Shown: positions 1-9,413, counted from the stretch's first letter. The stretch: 24,941 nt of DNA from Proteromonas lacertae (GCA_002245135.1 NGBS01001243.1:1-24941); one strand, 5' to 3'. Numbers and translations: made by a program. Notes: a model not told the origin generated them from the letters alone.

Positions 1-179
1 ATTCAGAATACAACTGGTGCAAGTCAATGATTTAATTCATTTTTCTTTTTGTGATGTTTTATTGTATTTTCCCATAATATATTTTTGTAATAAACTTATT
101 CATAGCTGAGTTATTTTACGAATAAGAGAGATAAAAACCAATGCTAAAACACAATTATAGAACATTATTTTATTAGCCA

Positions 180-185
180 CTAATT
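180..185. repeat. Target site duplication, left copy (CTAATT)
   Basis: The six bases CTAATT immediately precede the left terminal repeat and recur directly after the right terminal repeat. Six bases is the duplication length known for Polinton integrases. Confidence 0.8.
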
Positions 186-286
186 TGTTGTTCCCGTATG
201 GCGGAAATCCCGTATGGCGAAATCTATATTGCAGAATGATTCAATCAAAACTAATATGATATTCATGATGATCGGAGTTAGTTATT
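186..286 (+). repeat. Left terminal inverted repeat
   Basis: This 101-bp arm matches the reverse complement of 8200-8286 almost base for base. It differs by one substitution and by about 14-15 extra bases in the left arm, where the block CCCGTATGGCG is present twice (193-203 and 209-219). After GTTAGTTATT the two arms diverge abruptly, which sets the inner boundary. Confidence 0.88.
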
Positions 287-1194
287 TTAGAATATACCCA
301 TATAAACAACTTTTTAGGCAACGAAAAAATGTCTTAATATGACATGAAACCTATCTAGATAGACTACAAAATTCATGTAGATTATGAATATAATATTATT
401 TTATATATATACACTCAAAATGAAAATTATCAGTTATTCAGGATTTAAGAATTTGACCCCTTCTGACGTCATTTCTGTCTCGAGTTTTCTATCAAACTTT
501 TGAAATGTTTTTCTTGATTTTTCTTATTATATAGTGTTTTTTAAATTACTTTACTATAAATATTAGAATTAATAATGAACAATTTACCATTTGATATACA
601 TAGAAACTAAAATACAATTAAATCTACCTAAATAGCTAATGTTCATATATTTTTTATAATTTATAAATGAAATGTTTATTAAACAATTTATAATTATTTA
701 TATATAGCTTATTTTAGTTAACTGCTTCTATTTACTAATTACTTAAATATGAGACTACTGCATATTTCATTTACTCATATTGGATAAGAACCATTATTAG
801 TTGATTATAAATTTAAGTTAATTCTATTCTAAAGTCATCCTATACAGTCATTTAAAAATATATCCGTTTCCTTTGATTTGAATTTAATTTTGAAAATGTA
901 AGTGCTATATATATTATTTATATATTATTTATATATTATTATTATATTATAAATTATATACTCATGTAATCATATTAATATATTTATTACCTGATTTAGA
1001 TTTAATATAACAATCATCCTTACAGTACTTGTTTATCAAATGTTGTATATGGTTTTTATACTTATTACACTTGATTTTTTGTGATGAGTCATTTTAAACA
1101 TCGTTATAAGCAGAATATAATTCTAGGTTACAATAATGAGTTTGATAAAGAGTGCATACACTAGTTATATGATTTTTTAAAGTATTATGGAAAT
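287..1194. other. AT-rich leader of the element, no gene seen
   Basis: No open frame of useful length is visible on either strand. The stretch is dominated by A/T runs and TATA-like tracts around 905-960. It separates the left terminal repeat from the first coding-like sequence. Confidence 0.5.
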
Positions 1195-2045
1195 GATATG
1201 TCTTACTAGTTTATAAAAGAAGACCACAAGATTATGGAAATTGCTGGTTTGTTCGTTAAATTAAGAAACATAAAAGAAAAAGCAATAATCTATTACAGTG
1301 TGAAAGATGAAAAAGTCATAAAAAGATTTGATTATCTTCATACAATTAATTCAAATGATATGTTTCAAGAAGTGGAGAGAGTAATATGATCTAATATGCT
1401 GTTTGTTAAATTAGATGAGATAATAGCTGATTTTGATAGTCCTTCAACAGGAATAGTAGATCCATCAGTTCCAACCACTACAGCTACAGCAGCACCCCCA
1501 ACAGAAGCTGCTCCAGGAGCAATAACATATTCGATTTATTAGTAATTTCTCAATGTCTTTATTATCAAATCATCGAATAATAGAGAATATAAAACTTGCT
1601 TATATAGATGGAAGTAGTGAGATGGTAGTAAAAGAAATAATTGAAGTTTCATTTCTTCATTTGGGAAGTGTAAATGGTGATAATTGTAATGGTAATATAT
1701 TATTACAGTAATGCGATGACATACAGTTTACTTAGTCGAAGTTATCAAACTTAATGAAAAGTTATGAGATAATCACTTCCTTTATAACAAATGAAAGAAA
1801 TTTAGTATATAAAGGAAGTTATGAAATGAAAGATATAAGCTGCCACAGCTGCTTACGATGTAGTATCTCAAATCAATACAAATTGTCAAGGAAGTTGTTT
1901 AATAATTAGTGTAATAACAATGAATAGTGTGGATTATCCAGTATTGAGTTTCAGTTTAGATGAGATAATAATCAATAGTTATTTGAACAGTTATGAAAGT
2001 GAAAGTAGTAAATCGTTAAAAGAATCGTTGAAGTTATATATTTGA
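1195..2045 (+). pseudogene. Decayed coding-like stretch of the element
   Basis: Short plus-strand stretches with protein-like composition occur here. One, around 1440-1540, is rich in Pro, Thr and Ala and looks like a low-complexity linker or stalk. Another, around 1850-2040, is rich in Ser, Ile and Asn like the ORFs that follow. None is long enough to call as a gene and no family is recognised. I treat it as a fossil part of the inserted element. Confidence 0.4.
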
Positions 2046-2067
2046 TTAACTAATTTTAACATCTACA

Positions 2068-2535
2068 ATGTCAATTGGTTATTCAATAATCAAAATATAT
2101 GTCGATTCAATCAATCCGATAGGTAAAGATGAAACTGAATATAAAAACGATTATACAATAAGTGATGAGTTAATAAAAAGTTCAAACAAACGAATAGGTA
2201 TTTGGCTAAATGAAGAAGATAATGATGTTCGAATTTATTATATTATGAAGCAATATGAGATTTATATAAATTCAAATGATGGCTTTAGAGGTAATTCAAT
2301 TCAATTATCAATTCTTTATTGTATGAATAATGATGAAGAATTAAGTGAGATGGTGAATAACACAGAATATGAGATAATAATCAGTAATTGTAATAGAAAT
2401 ATAATTGAAAATCATAAGAATGAGATAGAAGAGAATAATGTGACCATATTTTCAATAAGAAAAGAAGATTCAAATACATGTGATGATAAAATGTATAAAT
2501 ATATTATTATTGTTATTATTATTATTCTATATTGA
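2068..2535 (+). pseudogene. Unrecognised element ORF, 155 codons
   Basis: This is an open frame from an ATG with an ordinary protein-like composition (Asn, Ile, Glu and Ser rich) for a genome this AT-rich. No catalytic motif or known fold is recognised. Its last residues run into an ATT/ATA tract and are probably not real coding sequence. It belongs to a series of short plus-strand ORFs upstream of the integrase. It could be a remnant of a structural protein or of captured cargo; I cannot tell which. Confidence 0.4.
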
Positions 2536-2867
2536 ATAGAATTCATTCTTCTACTTCTCCATCTCGAAGAGTCTTGCCAATAGTAGAATATTTGCTATCT
2601 AAATCAATATCCAAAATAATCTTAATCTATCCAAAAGGTTTTGAATATGCTTCAGATTATGATTTATTAACTAGTTCAATTAATGCATTAGGAGCAACAA
2701 TATCTAAAGAATATAAAGTGAATGAAACAGATATTAATGACATTATATCAGCAGTTCAAGCAGCAATGGCTTCAGTTAGAAAATATATAAATGATGGTGG
2801 TTTAATCTTTAATTTATTAGAAACTGAAGCAAGTAATATAATGTATGAGAAACTGTTTAGCATATGA
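2532..2867 (+). pseudogene. Unrecognised element ORF, 111 codons
   Basis: This ORF overlaps the end of the previous one by four bases. It contains an alternating hydrophobic stretch (SISKIILIYPKGFEYA) and a helical, Ala-rich segment (IISAVQAAMASVRKYI). No family is recognised. The short length and crowded context suggest a piece of a larger decayed gene of the element. Confidence 0.4.
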
Positions 2868-2975
2868 GAATAGCTAAGAAATCTCTTCAAAATATCGAAT
2901 AATCTCCAGAAAGATAGAGAATTTTAAGAAAGTAGATAAGAAATATCGAAAAAGATATGACATCATTGTGAAAGT

Positions 2976-3485
2976 ATGTGTTATACATATGATGATAGTT
3001 TAATTAGTAAAATAAGAATGTTAATATTTGGAAATGAAAGTATATTATCAGAAAGTGAATCTGTTGGAATAGCAACAATCGAATATATAAAATCTGATAT
3101 AAATTCAATCAACTTATTAGAATTTCTTCAATCAAGTTCAATATTTACATCTTTTGGAGATATTTCAATTGGTTTTGATAATTGCATAAACTTCCCAATG
3201 TATTTATTAACAAGTGTAGATGGTAAAATCGAAGAGAAAGTGATATTATATAAAAAATGGAATAGTGATACTTATCAAAGCAATTTCAATGAGATTCATT
3301 TAAATCGAATAATAATATCTTTAATATTACTATTTCCAAGTACTGGATTATTTGCTTATCGTGGAGTAGATTTAGTATCAAGTTATTTATCAACAATCGA
3401 ATATTTAAATGAAGTAGAAAGTGAAAGTGGTTTATTCTATCTACTGAAGATGTTAGAAGTAAAAGATCAGTTATTAAGTTATTAA
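2976..3485 (+). pseudogene. Unrecognised element ORF, 169 codons
   Basis: This is an ATG-initiated frame with mixed beta-like and helical segments, including a hydrophobic run near codons 110-122 (IIISLILLFPSTGLFAY). No motif from Polinton polymerase, ATPase or capsid proteins could be identified by eye. An antisense open frame at 3286-3498 is a low-complexity shadow. Likely a fossil part of the element. Confidence 0.4.
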
Positions 3486-3584
3486 GAATATATTTCATAC
3501 AGGAATTTCTTTTCCAACAAAATATCCAATAATCTCTTGGATTGGTTCTAATTTAGGTATAAAAGAACGGCTGACCAAGTTCCA

Positions 3585-3797
3585 ATGATAAACTATAAAA
3601 TGGAAGATATAGTATCAACATCAAATAGTGAATTAAGTTTGGTTTGGTATAATAATACTAATCAAATGAATTATTCTAATCAATTATTATCATGGTTAAA
3701 TTTGTTACCATTTGTTTTTTGTATTGGTGTTTGGTTTTTTACAGATACAATCAAAAACAAGAATCAAAAACACAAATTAAAAACACCATATATATGA
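3585..3797 (+). pseudogene. Element ORF with a C-terminal membrane segment, 70 codons
   Basis: The frame has a polar N-terminal half rich in Asn and Ser, then a hydrophobic segment (LLPFVFCIGVWFFT), then a short Lys-rich tail ending at a TGA. That layout matches the end of a type I membrane protein: ectodomain, membrane anchor, basic cytoplasmic tail. It lies just upstream of the integrase. Together with the ORFs before it, it may be the fossil of a membrane protein carried by the element. The family is not recognised. Confidence 0.4.
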
Positions 3798-3968
3798 CTG
3801 TTTTATTATCTATATATAATATAATATATACTATCTATTTATATAATCTATTTTATACATAATATATAGCTAATTTATCTTTCATATAGGTTATCTGATA
3901 AGCACGATATTAGAGATACTCTTGAATATAATCATAAAGCAATCTTTTTTGAGAGTATTGAAGAATTA

Positions 3969-5666
3969 GTGAAAAATAAGAAACGTTCTTCTATTTTTAC
4001 ACAAAAGAAATTTGACGAATACATAAAATGTATTAGAGACTACAAGCATAAAGGTTTTGAATTCAATGAAACTGATGGTAAACTTACATACAAAGGAAAA
4101 GAGATCATAACAATTGATAAAGCTTTTACACTTATTGAGAAATTACATTTGGAGTTTGCTCATCTTAAATCTGATCCTCTCTTTGATAAGATTCAAGAAA
4201 TGAATTTATATGGAATAACAAGAGAAGTTGTAGAAATATATGTTAAATTATGCAATGGATGCAAAGAAACAAAGAAAATAACATTACAGAAACCAGTAAA
4301 GCCGATTATATCTCATTATCCTAAAGATCGTGTGGTAATTGATTTAATTGAAATGACAGCATTTAATCCACATAAAAAAAGAGGTAAATACAATTATATA
4401 TTGACAATGATAGATCATTATTCAAATTTTACAATGCTTTACCCACAAAAGACGAAAACAGATAGAGAAACAGTGAAGAATGTCCAGTCCTATATTAGAA
4501 TCTTCGGTCCTCCAAGAATAATTCAATCTGATAATGGTGCAGAGTTTAAGAACAAAATGATGAAGGATTTATTAGAAAAGTACAATATTAAAGAAGTCCA
4601 CAGCTCTCCAAGACATCCGCAATGCAATGGTAAAGTTGAAAGAATGAATAGATTAGTCAAAGAAACAATTACAAGTTATCACAATATTGAACCAAAAGTT
4701 TATTGGATAAATTTTATAGAAAGAACAATTGAAAGAATAAACTCATCAAAATGTAGAAGAACAAGATGTAAAGCTAGATCATTATTTTTTATGAGTGTTA
4801 ATGAGATAATGAAACAGAATCCAAAGTTTAAACTTGAAGGAATAGTAGAAGAAGATTATGATGATGATAATAATGATGATGATGTTTGTGATTATATTGA
4901 TGATACTGATAATGAACTTGATGAATTATACTTCGATTATGAAGATAAAGATGATATAGATAACAATGAAATGAAGAAAAAGAAAAGAGAAGATGATAAT
5001 TACAAAAAGAACGAGAAAAAGTTTAAAAAAGAAAATAGCAGGAAGAAAGATAAAGATGATAATTTAGATGATAATTTAGATAATAATAGTTTAGAAGAAG
5101 ACATAGTTGAGAATATAAATGATGATAAAAGTATAGATGAAACACTTTTAGATATTGAGAAGAATGAGAAAGAGACAATAGCGAAGAATGAAAAGATAAA
5201 TAACCATGAAATTAAAGAGTTGAAATCAGTAAAAGATAAGAAGTTTACAAAAAATAAAAAGGTCTATGAAGATGAAATAGTAGATATTATTAATGAAACT
5301 AATGAAGATAATGATGAAGAAGAATCGACAGAAGAGGAAACTGAAAGTAATGAGTTTATTGCTAATGTAACAAAGCACTTCAAAGCAGCAAATCAAATAT
5401 ATGATGAAATGAAAACTAGACAATATAAATATAATAATAATATGGTAAATGTTTCCAAAAAGAAATTAAAAGGAAAAGAAATAGCTCTTAAAGAGGGAGA
5501 TGTTGTTGTATATTCTGAAAATAGAAAGAATTATCAAGATAGAAACAAGTTTGCATTAGTTAAACAGGATAAGAAGGCGAAGAAAGAAAAGTTATATATA
5601 ATGTATATTATTATTATATATATATATGTATATATAGAACTGATGATTATAAAACTATTAGAATAA
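3969..5666 (+). CDS. Gypsy-class DDE integrase of the element, with an acidic insert
   Basis: Retrovirus-like integrases cut and join the element's ends into target DNA. An H2C2 zinc-finger-like region lies near residues 60-100, ending in CNGC. The catalytic triad is visible: Asp125 (VVIDLI), Asp188 (QSDNGAEF) and Glu224 (GKVERMNR), with the usual 35-residue spacing between the last two. Residues 290-480 are an extraordinarily charged Asp/Glu/Lys/Asn tract. After it a segment beginning ALKEGDVVVYSENR resembles the small C-terminal integrase domain. The open frame begins at a GTG and coding-like sequence continues upstream, so the true start is uncertain. The last residues, in an ATA/TAT tract, are doubtful. 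Long and apparently open, but in a partly decayed element. Confidence 0.85.
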   Translation: MKNKKRSSIFTQKKFDEYIKCIRDYKHKGFEFNETDGKLTYKGKEIITIDKAFTLIEKLHLEFAHLKSDPLFDKIQEMNLYGITREVVEIYVKLCNGCKETKKITLQKPVKPIISHYPKDRVVIDLIEMTAFNPHKKRGKYNYILTMIDHYSNFTMLYPQKTKTDRETVKNVQSYIRIFGPPRIIQSDNGAEFKNKMMKDLLEKYNIKEVHSSPRHPQCNGKVERMNRLVKETITSYHNIEPKVYWINFIERTIERINSSKCRRTRCKARSLFFMSVNEIMKQNPKFKLEGIVEEDYDDDNNDDDVCDYIDDTDNELDELYFDYEDKDDIDNNEMKKKKREDDNYKKNEKKFKKENSRKKDKDDNLDDNLDNNSLEEDIVENINDDKSIDETLLDIEKNEKETIAKNEKINNHEIKELKSVKDKKFTKNKKVYEDEIVDIINETNEDNDEEESTEEETESNEFIANVTKHFKAANQIYDEMKTRQYKYNNNMVNVSKKKLKGKEIALKEGDVVVYSENRKNYQDRNKFALVKQDKKAKKEKLYIMYIIIIYIYVYIELMIIKLLE

Positions 5667-6117
5667 GACCATCAACGCCTGTACATAAAATACAACTCAC
5701 AGAGGAAGTAAATGCTGTTACTAAAAGAAAAGCCAGTAAAATATATGTACATATAAATATATATACAATATAATATAGATCGATAATACTCCACAAAAGA
5801 AGAATAAATATTGTTCAGAATCTGATATTGAAAGAATACACGACATTGTAAGAAATCCTAAGCTTAATGCTGTTTATGAAACAATAGCTATTCCTTGCAA
5901 TGATAATATTGAACAAAATCAAGTTGATGAAAGAAAATTAAAATATGTAATAGAATTGATGAATAGAATAGGTAAAGAACAATTGGATCTTGAAGATTTA
6001 CAATATTTATTATAATTATATTATTATAATAATATTTATAAAGATTATGATAATAATTATTTACATGATGGAAAGTTTGAAAAGTTTTTAATCAAATCCA
6101 ATGGCATTTATTACACT
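5667..6117 (+). other. Coding-like spacer between integrase and protease
   Basis: Plus-strand stretches at about 5790-6015 have protein-like composition. They are separated from both flanking ORFs by very AT-rich tracts of 30-60 nt that resemble the minute introns of the host genes. No family is recognised. I do not assign the stretch to either neighbour. Confidence 0.35.
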
Positions 6118-7185
6118 ATGGTTGTTAACAATAAAAAACAAACAGTTAATATCATAGATCCATCAGGCGAAGGTAACTATGATGAAGATTTAAAGAAATT
6201 ATCTACTCATGTTACAAGTACAGATGGAAATGATTATAAAGTAATGTATGATGTCATCGAAGTAACCCATCCACAAGCAACAGAAATAATAGCATTAATT
6301 ACTTTCATGGCAAGTATTAAAAAAACTCAATTTGGATTTATAGACAACGCATTAATGGAAATACTTTTCAAAGATTATTTAAAAACCTTGGTTAACAATC
6401 ATTCCAGAATTATAGAGTTAGCATATATAGAAGTTATGCCGATTAAAGAAGATAATGCCAATGATCAAAACATCTTGTACGATGAAGTTCAATACAATTC
6501 ATTAAATTTTTTGGATAAAGTTAGACTCAACTATCAATATAACGATGAAGGAGTAAGATATTATGGAACAGAAAAGGATTATTTTATTAGAAAAGTAAAT
6601 GATATAAAGGATGTTTTAGACAAAGATACAATGTTGGATGATGACCAATTCAAGATTCTCCTACATTTTATGAATAGTAATAATGATCATGTTGTAGATC
6701 CATTACTATTTTATTATCAAGACAAAGCCAAAATCAAAATCAACATAAATGGAATATATTTTTTTCCAGTTGTTAAAGATTTACATTGGACGTTGTTTGA
6801 AGCAGATTATATAATAAACAGATACATCAAAATTACAGTTTATGATTCAATGGGTTATTTTAGAAATAATAATAAAGAAAGAAGTGAAATAGTTAATACA
6901 ATCTCATCAATATTTGTAATGAACAGTGAAGATTATGAACTTAAAGTGAAGTATCATGAATCCAAGTTGATGCAAGGTAAGGACAACAGTTGTGGTTATT
7001 ATGTGTTATTTTTCTTAGCTGCGAGAATCAACTTCTTGGATATTGAAAAGATCCCAAACATTGAATCATTTAATATTGACTATTTTATCAAAGATATTAA
7101 GAAAGGATTACAGAATTTAGATGATAATGAAAAGGCAAAGATGTATTTCTATGCAAGTAAAAGACCAACTTATTACAAGAATTAA
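6118..7185 (+). CDS. Ulp1/adenain-like cysteine protease of the element
   Basis: This is a clan CE cysteine protease, the type that matures capsid proteins in adenoviruses and Polintons and that also occurs in Ginger transposons. The signature is visible in order: His223 in DLHWTLFEADY, Asp243 in VYDSMGYF, Gln286 in LMQGKDNS and Cys292 in SCGYYVLFF. The catalytic core fills roughly residues 205-310. The first 200 residues are unassigned, and protein-like sequence upstream of the ATG leaves the start open. It lies downstream of the integrase on the same strand, about 1 kb from the right terminal repeat. Confidence 0.85.
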   Translation: MVVNNKKQTVNIIDPSGEGNYDEDLKKLSTHVTSTDGNDYKVMYDVIEVTHPQATEIIALITFMASIKKTQFGFIDNALMEILFKDYLKTLVNNHSRIIELAYIEVMPIKEDNANDQNILYDEVQYNSLNFLDKVRLNYQYNDEGVRYYGTEKDYFIRKVNDIKDVLDKDTMLDDDQFKILLHFMNSNNDHVVDPLLFYYQDKAKIKININGIYFFPVVKDLHWTLFEADYIINRYIKITVYDSMGYFRNNNKERSEIVNTISSIFVMNSEDYELKVKYHESKLMQGKDNSCGYYVLFFLAARINFLDIEKIPNIESFNIDYFIKDIKKGLQNLDDNEKAKMYFYASKRPTYYKN

Positions 7186-7506
7186 TGCACTCATTATTAC
7201 TTCTATTACTATTATAAACACTATATTTCTTATATTCTATTAATAATTTTTAATTTTTGAGTATAAAATAAAAAGCAACTGCATAATTTAAAACTATGTA
7301 TAATTTGAATTACAATATTGTTCAGCTTTATAAATATATAATAAAATATGAAATTATGTAATTTTGACTTAATCGATTAAGAAAATTTTTGAAATTTTGA
7401 TATTCATTACATGTGATTATATATAAATGTAAATCACTTAATAAGCATTTGAATTATAATAATTTTGTTTCATTTCAATATAGATAATGTAGTTAAAAAT
7501 CGATTC

Positions 7507-7547
7507 CGCCATATGGGGACTCCAATTTCATTCATCTCCCATATGGC
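7507..7547. repeat. Inverted repeat GCCATATGGG / CCCATATGGC (copy 1)
   Basis: Two perfect 10-bp arms, 7508-7517 and 7538-7547, are separated by 20 bases. The arm is a near match (CCCRTATGGCG) to the block at the element's termini, so this may be an internal recognition site for the same protein. Confidence 0.75.
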
Positions 7548-7783
7548 TTTTAGAAGACTTACATTCATTTCATTTATATGAATGAATTACAATATTGTTC
7601 AGCTTTATAAATATATAATAAAATATGAAATTATGTAATTTTGACTTAATCGATTAAGAAAATTTTTGAAATTTTGATATTCATTACATGTGATTATATA
7701 TAAATGTAAATCACTTAATAAGCATTTGAATTATAATAATTTTGTTTCATTTCAATATAGATAATGTAGTTAAAAATCGATTC

Positions 7784-7824
7784 CGCCATATGGGGACTCC
7801 AATTTCATTCATCTCCCATATGGC
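7784..7824. repeat. Inverted repeat GCCATATGGG / CCCATATGGC (copy 2)
   Basis: This is the same inverted repeat as at 7507-7547, displaced by exactly one 277-base repeat unit, with arms at 7785-7794 and 7815-7824. Confidence 0.75.
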
Positions 7825-8199
7825 TTTTAGAAGACTTACATTCATTTCATTTATATGAATGAATTACAATATTGTTCAGCTTTATAAATATATTATAAAA
7901 TTATATTAAAGTCAAAATTATAGAAATTCTATATTTAATGTATCTCATTTTTATAAAATCTTAAAGTATCAGTCTATAATATTGCAGAATATATTATTAA
8001 ATAATTTTATGACTACTTTAGCATAAAAGAATTAGTAAATGTTTTAAAAATAGAAAAATTGCACAATTAAGGGGGTGAAAAAATTAAGGAATTTCATTAT
8101 ATTTTTTCGATTATCATAATAACCAGATGGAATTTTTTTATAATATTTTATAATATTCTTAGTTAGAATACATATGATAAAGTTTATTATATATTTGTT

Positions 8200-8286
8200 A
8201 ATAACTAACTCCGATCATCATGAATATCATATTAGTTTTGATTGAATCACTCTGCAATATAGATTTCCGCCATACGGGGAACAACA
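8200..8286 (-). repeat. Right terminal inverted repeat
   Basis: Read on the minus strand from 8286, it begins TGTTGTTCCCCGTATGGCGG and follows the left terminal repeat to GTTAGTTATT. It has one terminal CCCGTATGGCG block (8268-8278), where the left arm has two. Confidence 0.88.
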
Positions 8287-8292
8287 CTAATT
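8287..8292. repeat. Target site duplication, right copy (CTAATT)
   Basis: CTAATT directly follows the right terminal repeat and equals 180-185. On the minus strand the site sits at the end of a short open stretch (…EDYIKVIKPN, then TAG), so the element may have landed at the stop codon of an old gene. That stretch is too short to be sure. Confidence 0.8.
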
Positions 8293-8496
8293 AGGCTTAA
8301 TAACTTTAATATAATCTTCATACTCTCCTTCTACATACCATGAATTATTAGGATATAAGAAAAGGAAATAATGACAGGGGGGAGGTTAGACAAAAACAAA
8401 GAATATGTCTGACTATAGAACATATGGTGTGTTTAGACAGCCTAATGGCAATCATGCTATTTATATTCATAGATATAGAGACAATGCATCACAAGG

Positions 8497-8694
8497 ATGG
8501 ATTATTCAATTCCACATTTACAATCACGATTTCAAAAGATTTACAGAATTGCACATAAGTTTTTAAGTGCACAAGCTACTTCCTATGAAGTGGAAAGAAT
8601 ATTATCACTCACAGGAATGTTAAGTAATGGACAAAGATCTTGCTTATCACCTGAACATTTAGAAATGAATATAATGCTGTCAAAGTTTAATTAA
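8497..8694 (+). pseudogene. hAT transposase C-terminal fragment
   Basis: The 65-residue frame carries the hAT C-terminal dimerisation signature: AHKFLSAQATSYEVERILS followed by RSCLSPEHLEMNIML. Known family members read similarly (…LSIPATSAPSERVFS… then …R..LSPE…). Full hAT transposases run to 600-700 residues. The BED zinc finger and RNase H-like catalytic core are missing here, so this is a truncated remnant. It lies just right of the large element and left of the MITE-like element, in a transposon-rich stretch. Confidence 0.8.
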
Positions 8695-8781
8695 TTACTC
8701 TTATTACATTTGATAGAAGATTTCATTCTATCAATACAGTATAATATGATTGTATTTAAGAAACTATATCTACTTTTAGTA

Positions 8782-9413
8782 TATGTTGTTGTGCGCCTTT
8801 GAGCTAAATGCGCCGTTGAGCGTTAAGAAGACTTTTTTCAATTCTAATATCATAAACGTAACCTCTGCCCCTTCAATATTACTAATCAACACTTTGTTTT
8901 CCAAAATAGTTACGTTGGCCTAATATCATATAGTCGTGTTTAGGTTCCTGTACTGGAAACACTTTTTATTATTATATTATTTTAAAAGCTTATAACAATA
9001 GTAGACATCGGGATAAAGGTTTTAAATAGAAAAGGAATACCTACTTATTGCATTTACCTGCTTAAATTTATTTTGAAAAAACAGGCTTGAATGAGGCTTG
9101 AATAGATTTTTTATTTTTTCGATTTAAGTGTCTTAACATCTAAATATGTGTGATTTAATTGCTTAAACTAATGTATTTTTTACTCTAGTAGTGATTGAAG
9201 CAAAAAAATTAAAAATAAAATTATAATTGTTTTCAATATGTTGGGATAAAGTTCAAAAAAATATATATCGCAGATGTAGCTTATATGACAAAGTAAGATT
9301 ATATTTGCATATAACTCGCCATCAAACCACACACTATCATTTTAGAATTGAAAAAAGTTTTCTTAACTCACAACGGCGCATTTAGCTCAACGACTCACAA
9401 CAGGAACAACATA
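8782..9413. mobile_element. MITE-like non-autonomous element, about 630 bp, with imperfect inverted ends
   Basis: The left end, 8782-8850, and the reverse complement of the right end, 9339-9413, share TATGTTGTT, then GTTGAGCTAAATGCGCCGTT (one base differs in the left arm), then TTAAGA.GACTTTTTTCAATTCTAA.AT. They differ by a few substitutions and one short insertion. No open frame is visible between the arms (8851-9338, about 490 bp, AT-rich). I find no convincing target duplication, so the superfamily is open. A non-autonomous hAT relative is possible given the adjacent hAT fragment, but this is not shown. Confidence 0.75.

Larger units (their letters stand above)
7307..7900 (+). repeat. 277-bp tandem repeat, two full copies plus a partial third
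   Basis: The unit starting GAATTACAATATTGTTCAGC begins at 7307, 7584 and 7861, an exact period of 277 bases. By eye the first two copies are identical. The third follows for about 33 bases and then drifts. The array fills most of the non-coding stretch 7186-8199 between the protease gene and the right terminal repeat. Nothing else is seen in that stretch beyond A/T-rich sequence. Identity of the copies implies a recent duplication or ongoing homogenisation. Confidence 0.92.
186..8286 (+). mobile_element. 8.1-kb integrase/protease element with TIRs (Polinton/Maverick-like or Ginger-like)
   Basis: The two ends form an inverted repeat, 186-286 against 8200-8286, both starting TGTTGTTCCC when read inward. 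They are flanked by the same six bases, CTAATT, at 180-185 and 8287-8292. Inside, all recognisable genes lie on the plus strand: a Gypsy-class integrase and, downstream, an Ulp1/adenain-type protease. A 6-bp target duplication plus integrase plus adenain-like protease is the Polinton/Maverick pattern. However, those elements are usually 15-20 kb and also carry a DNA polymerase B and packaging ATPase, which I do not see. Ginger elements pair a Gypsy-type integrase with a Ulp1 protease but usually have 4-bp duplications. The element looks broken or reduced: the left third has several (roughly half a dozen or more) interruptions, while the integrase and protease reading frames are long. The still recognisable TIRs and intact duplication suggest a moderately young insertion. 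Confidence 0.85.

Noticed and set aside
8407-8565. Plus-strand ORF MSDYRTYGVFRQPNGNHAI…, about 53 codons
   Set aside because: It overlaps the hAT fragment in another frame, is short and matches nothing I recognise. It may be chance.
8782-9413. Calling the MITE-like element a hAT derivative
   Set aside because: No 8-bp target duplication could be found at its edges, and proximity to a hAT fragment is not evidence of relationship.
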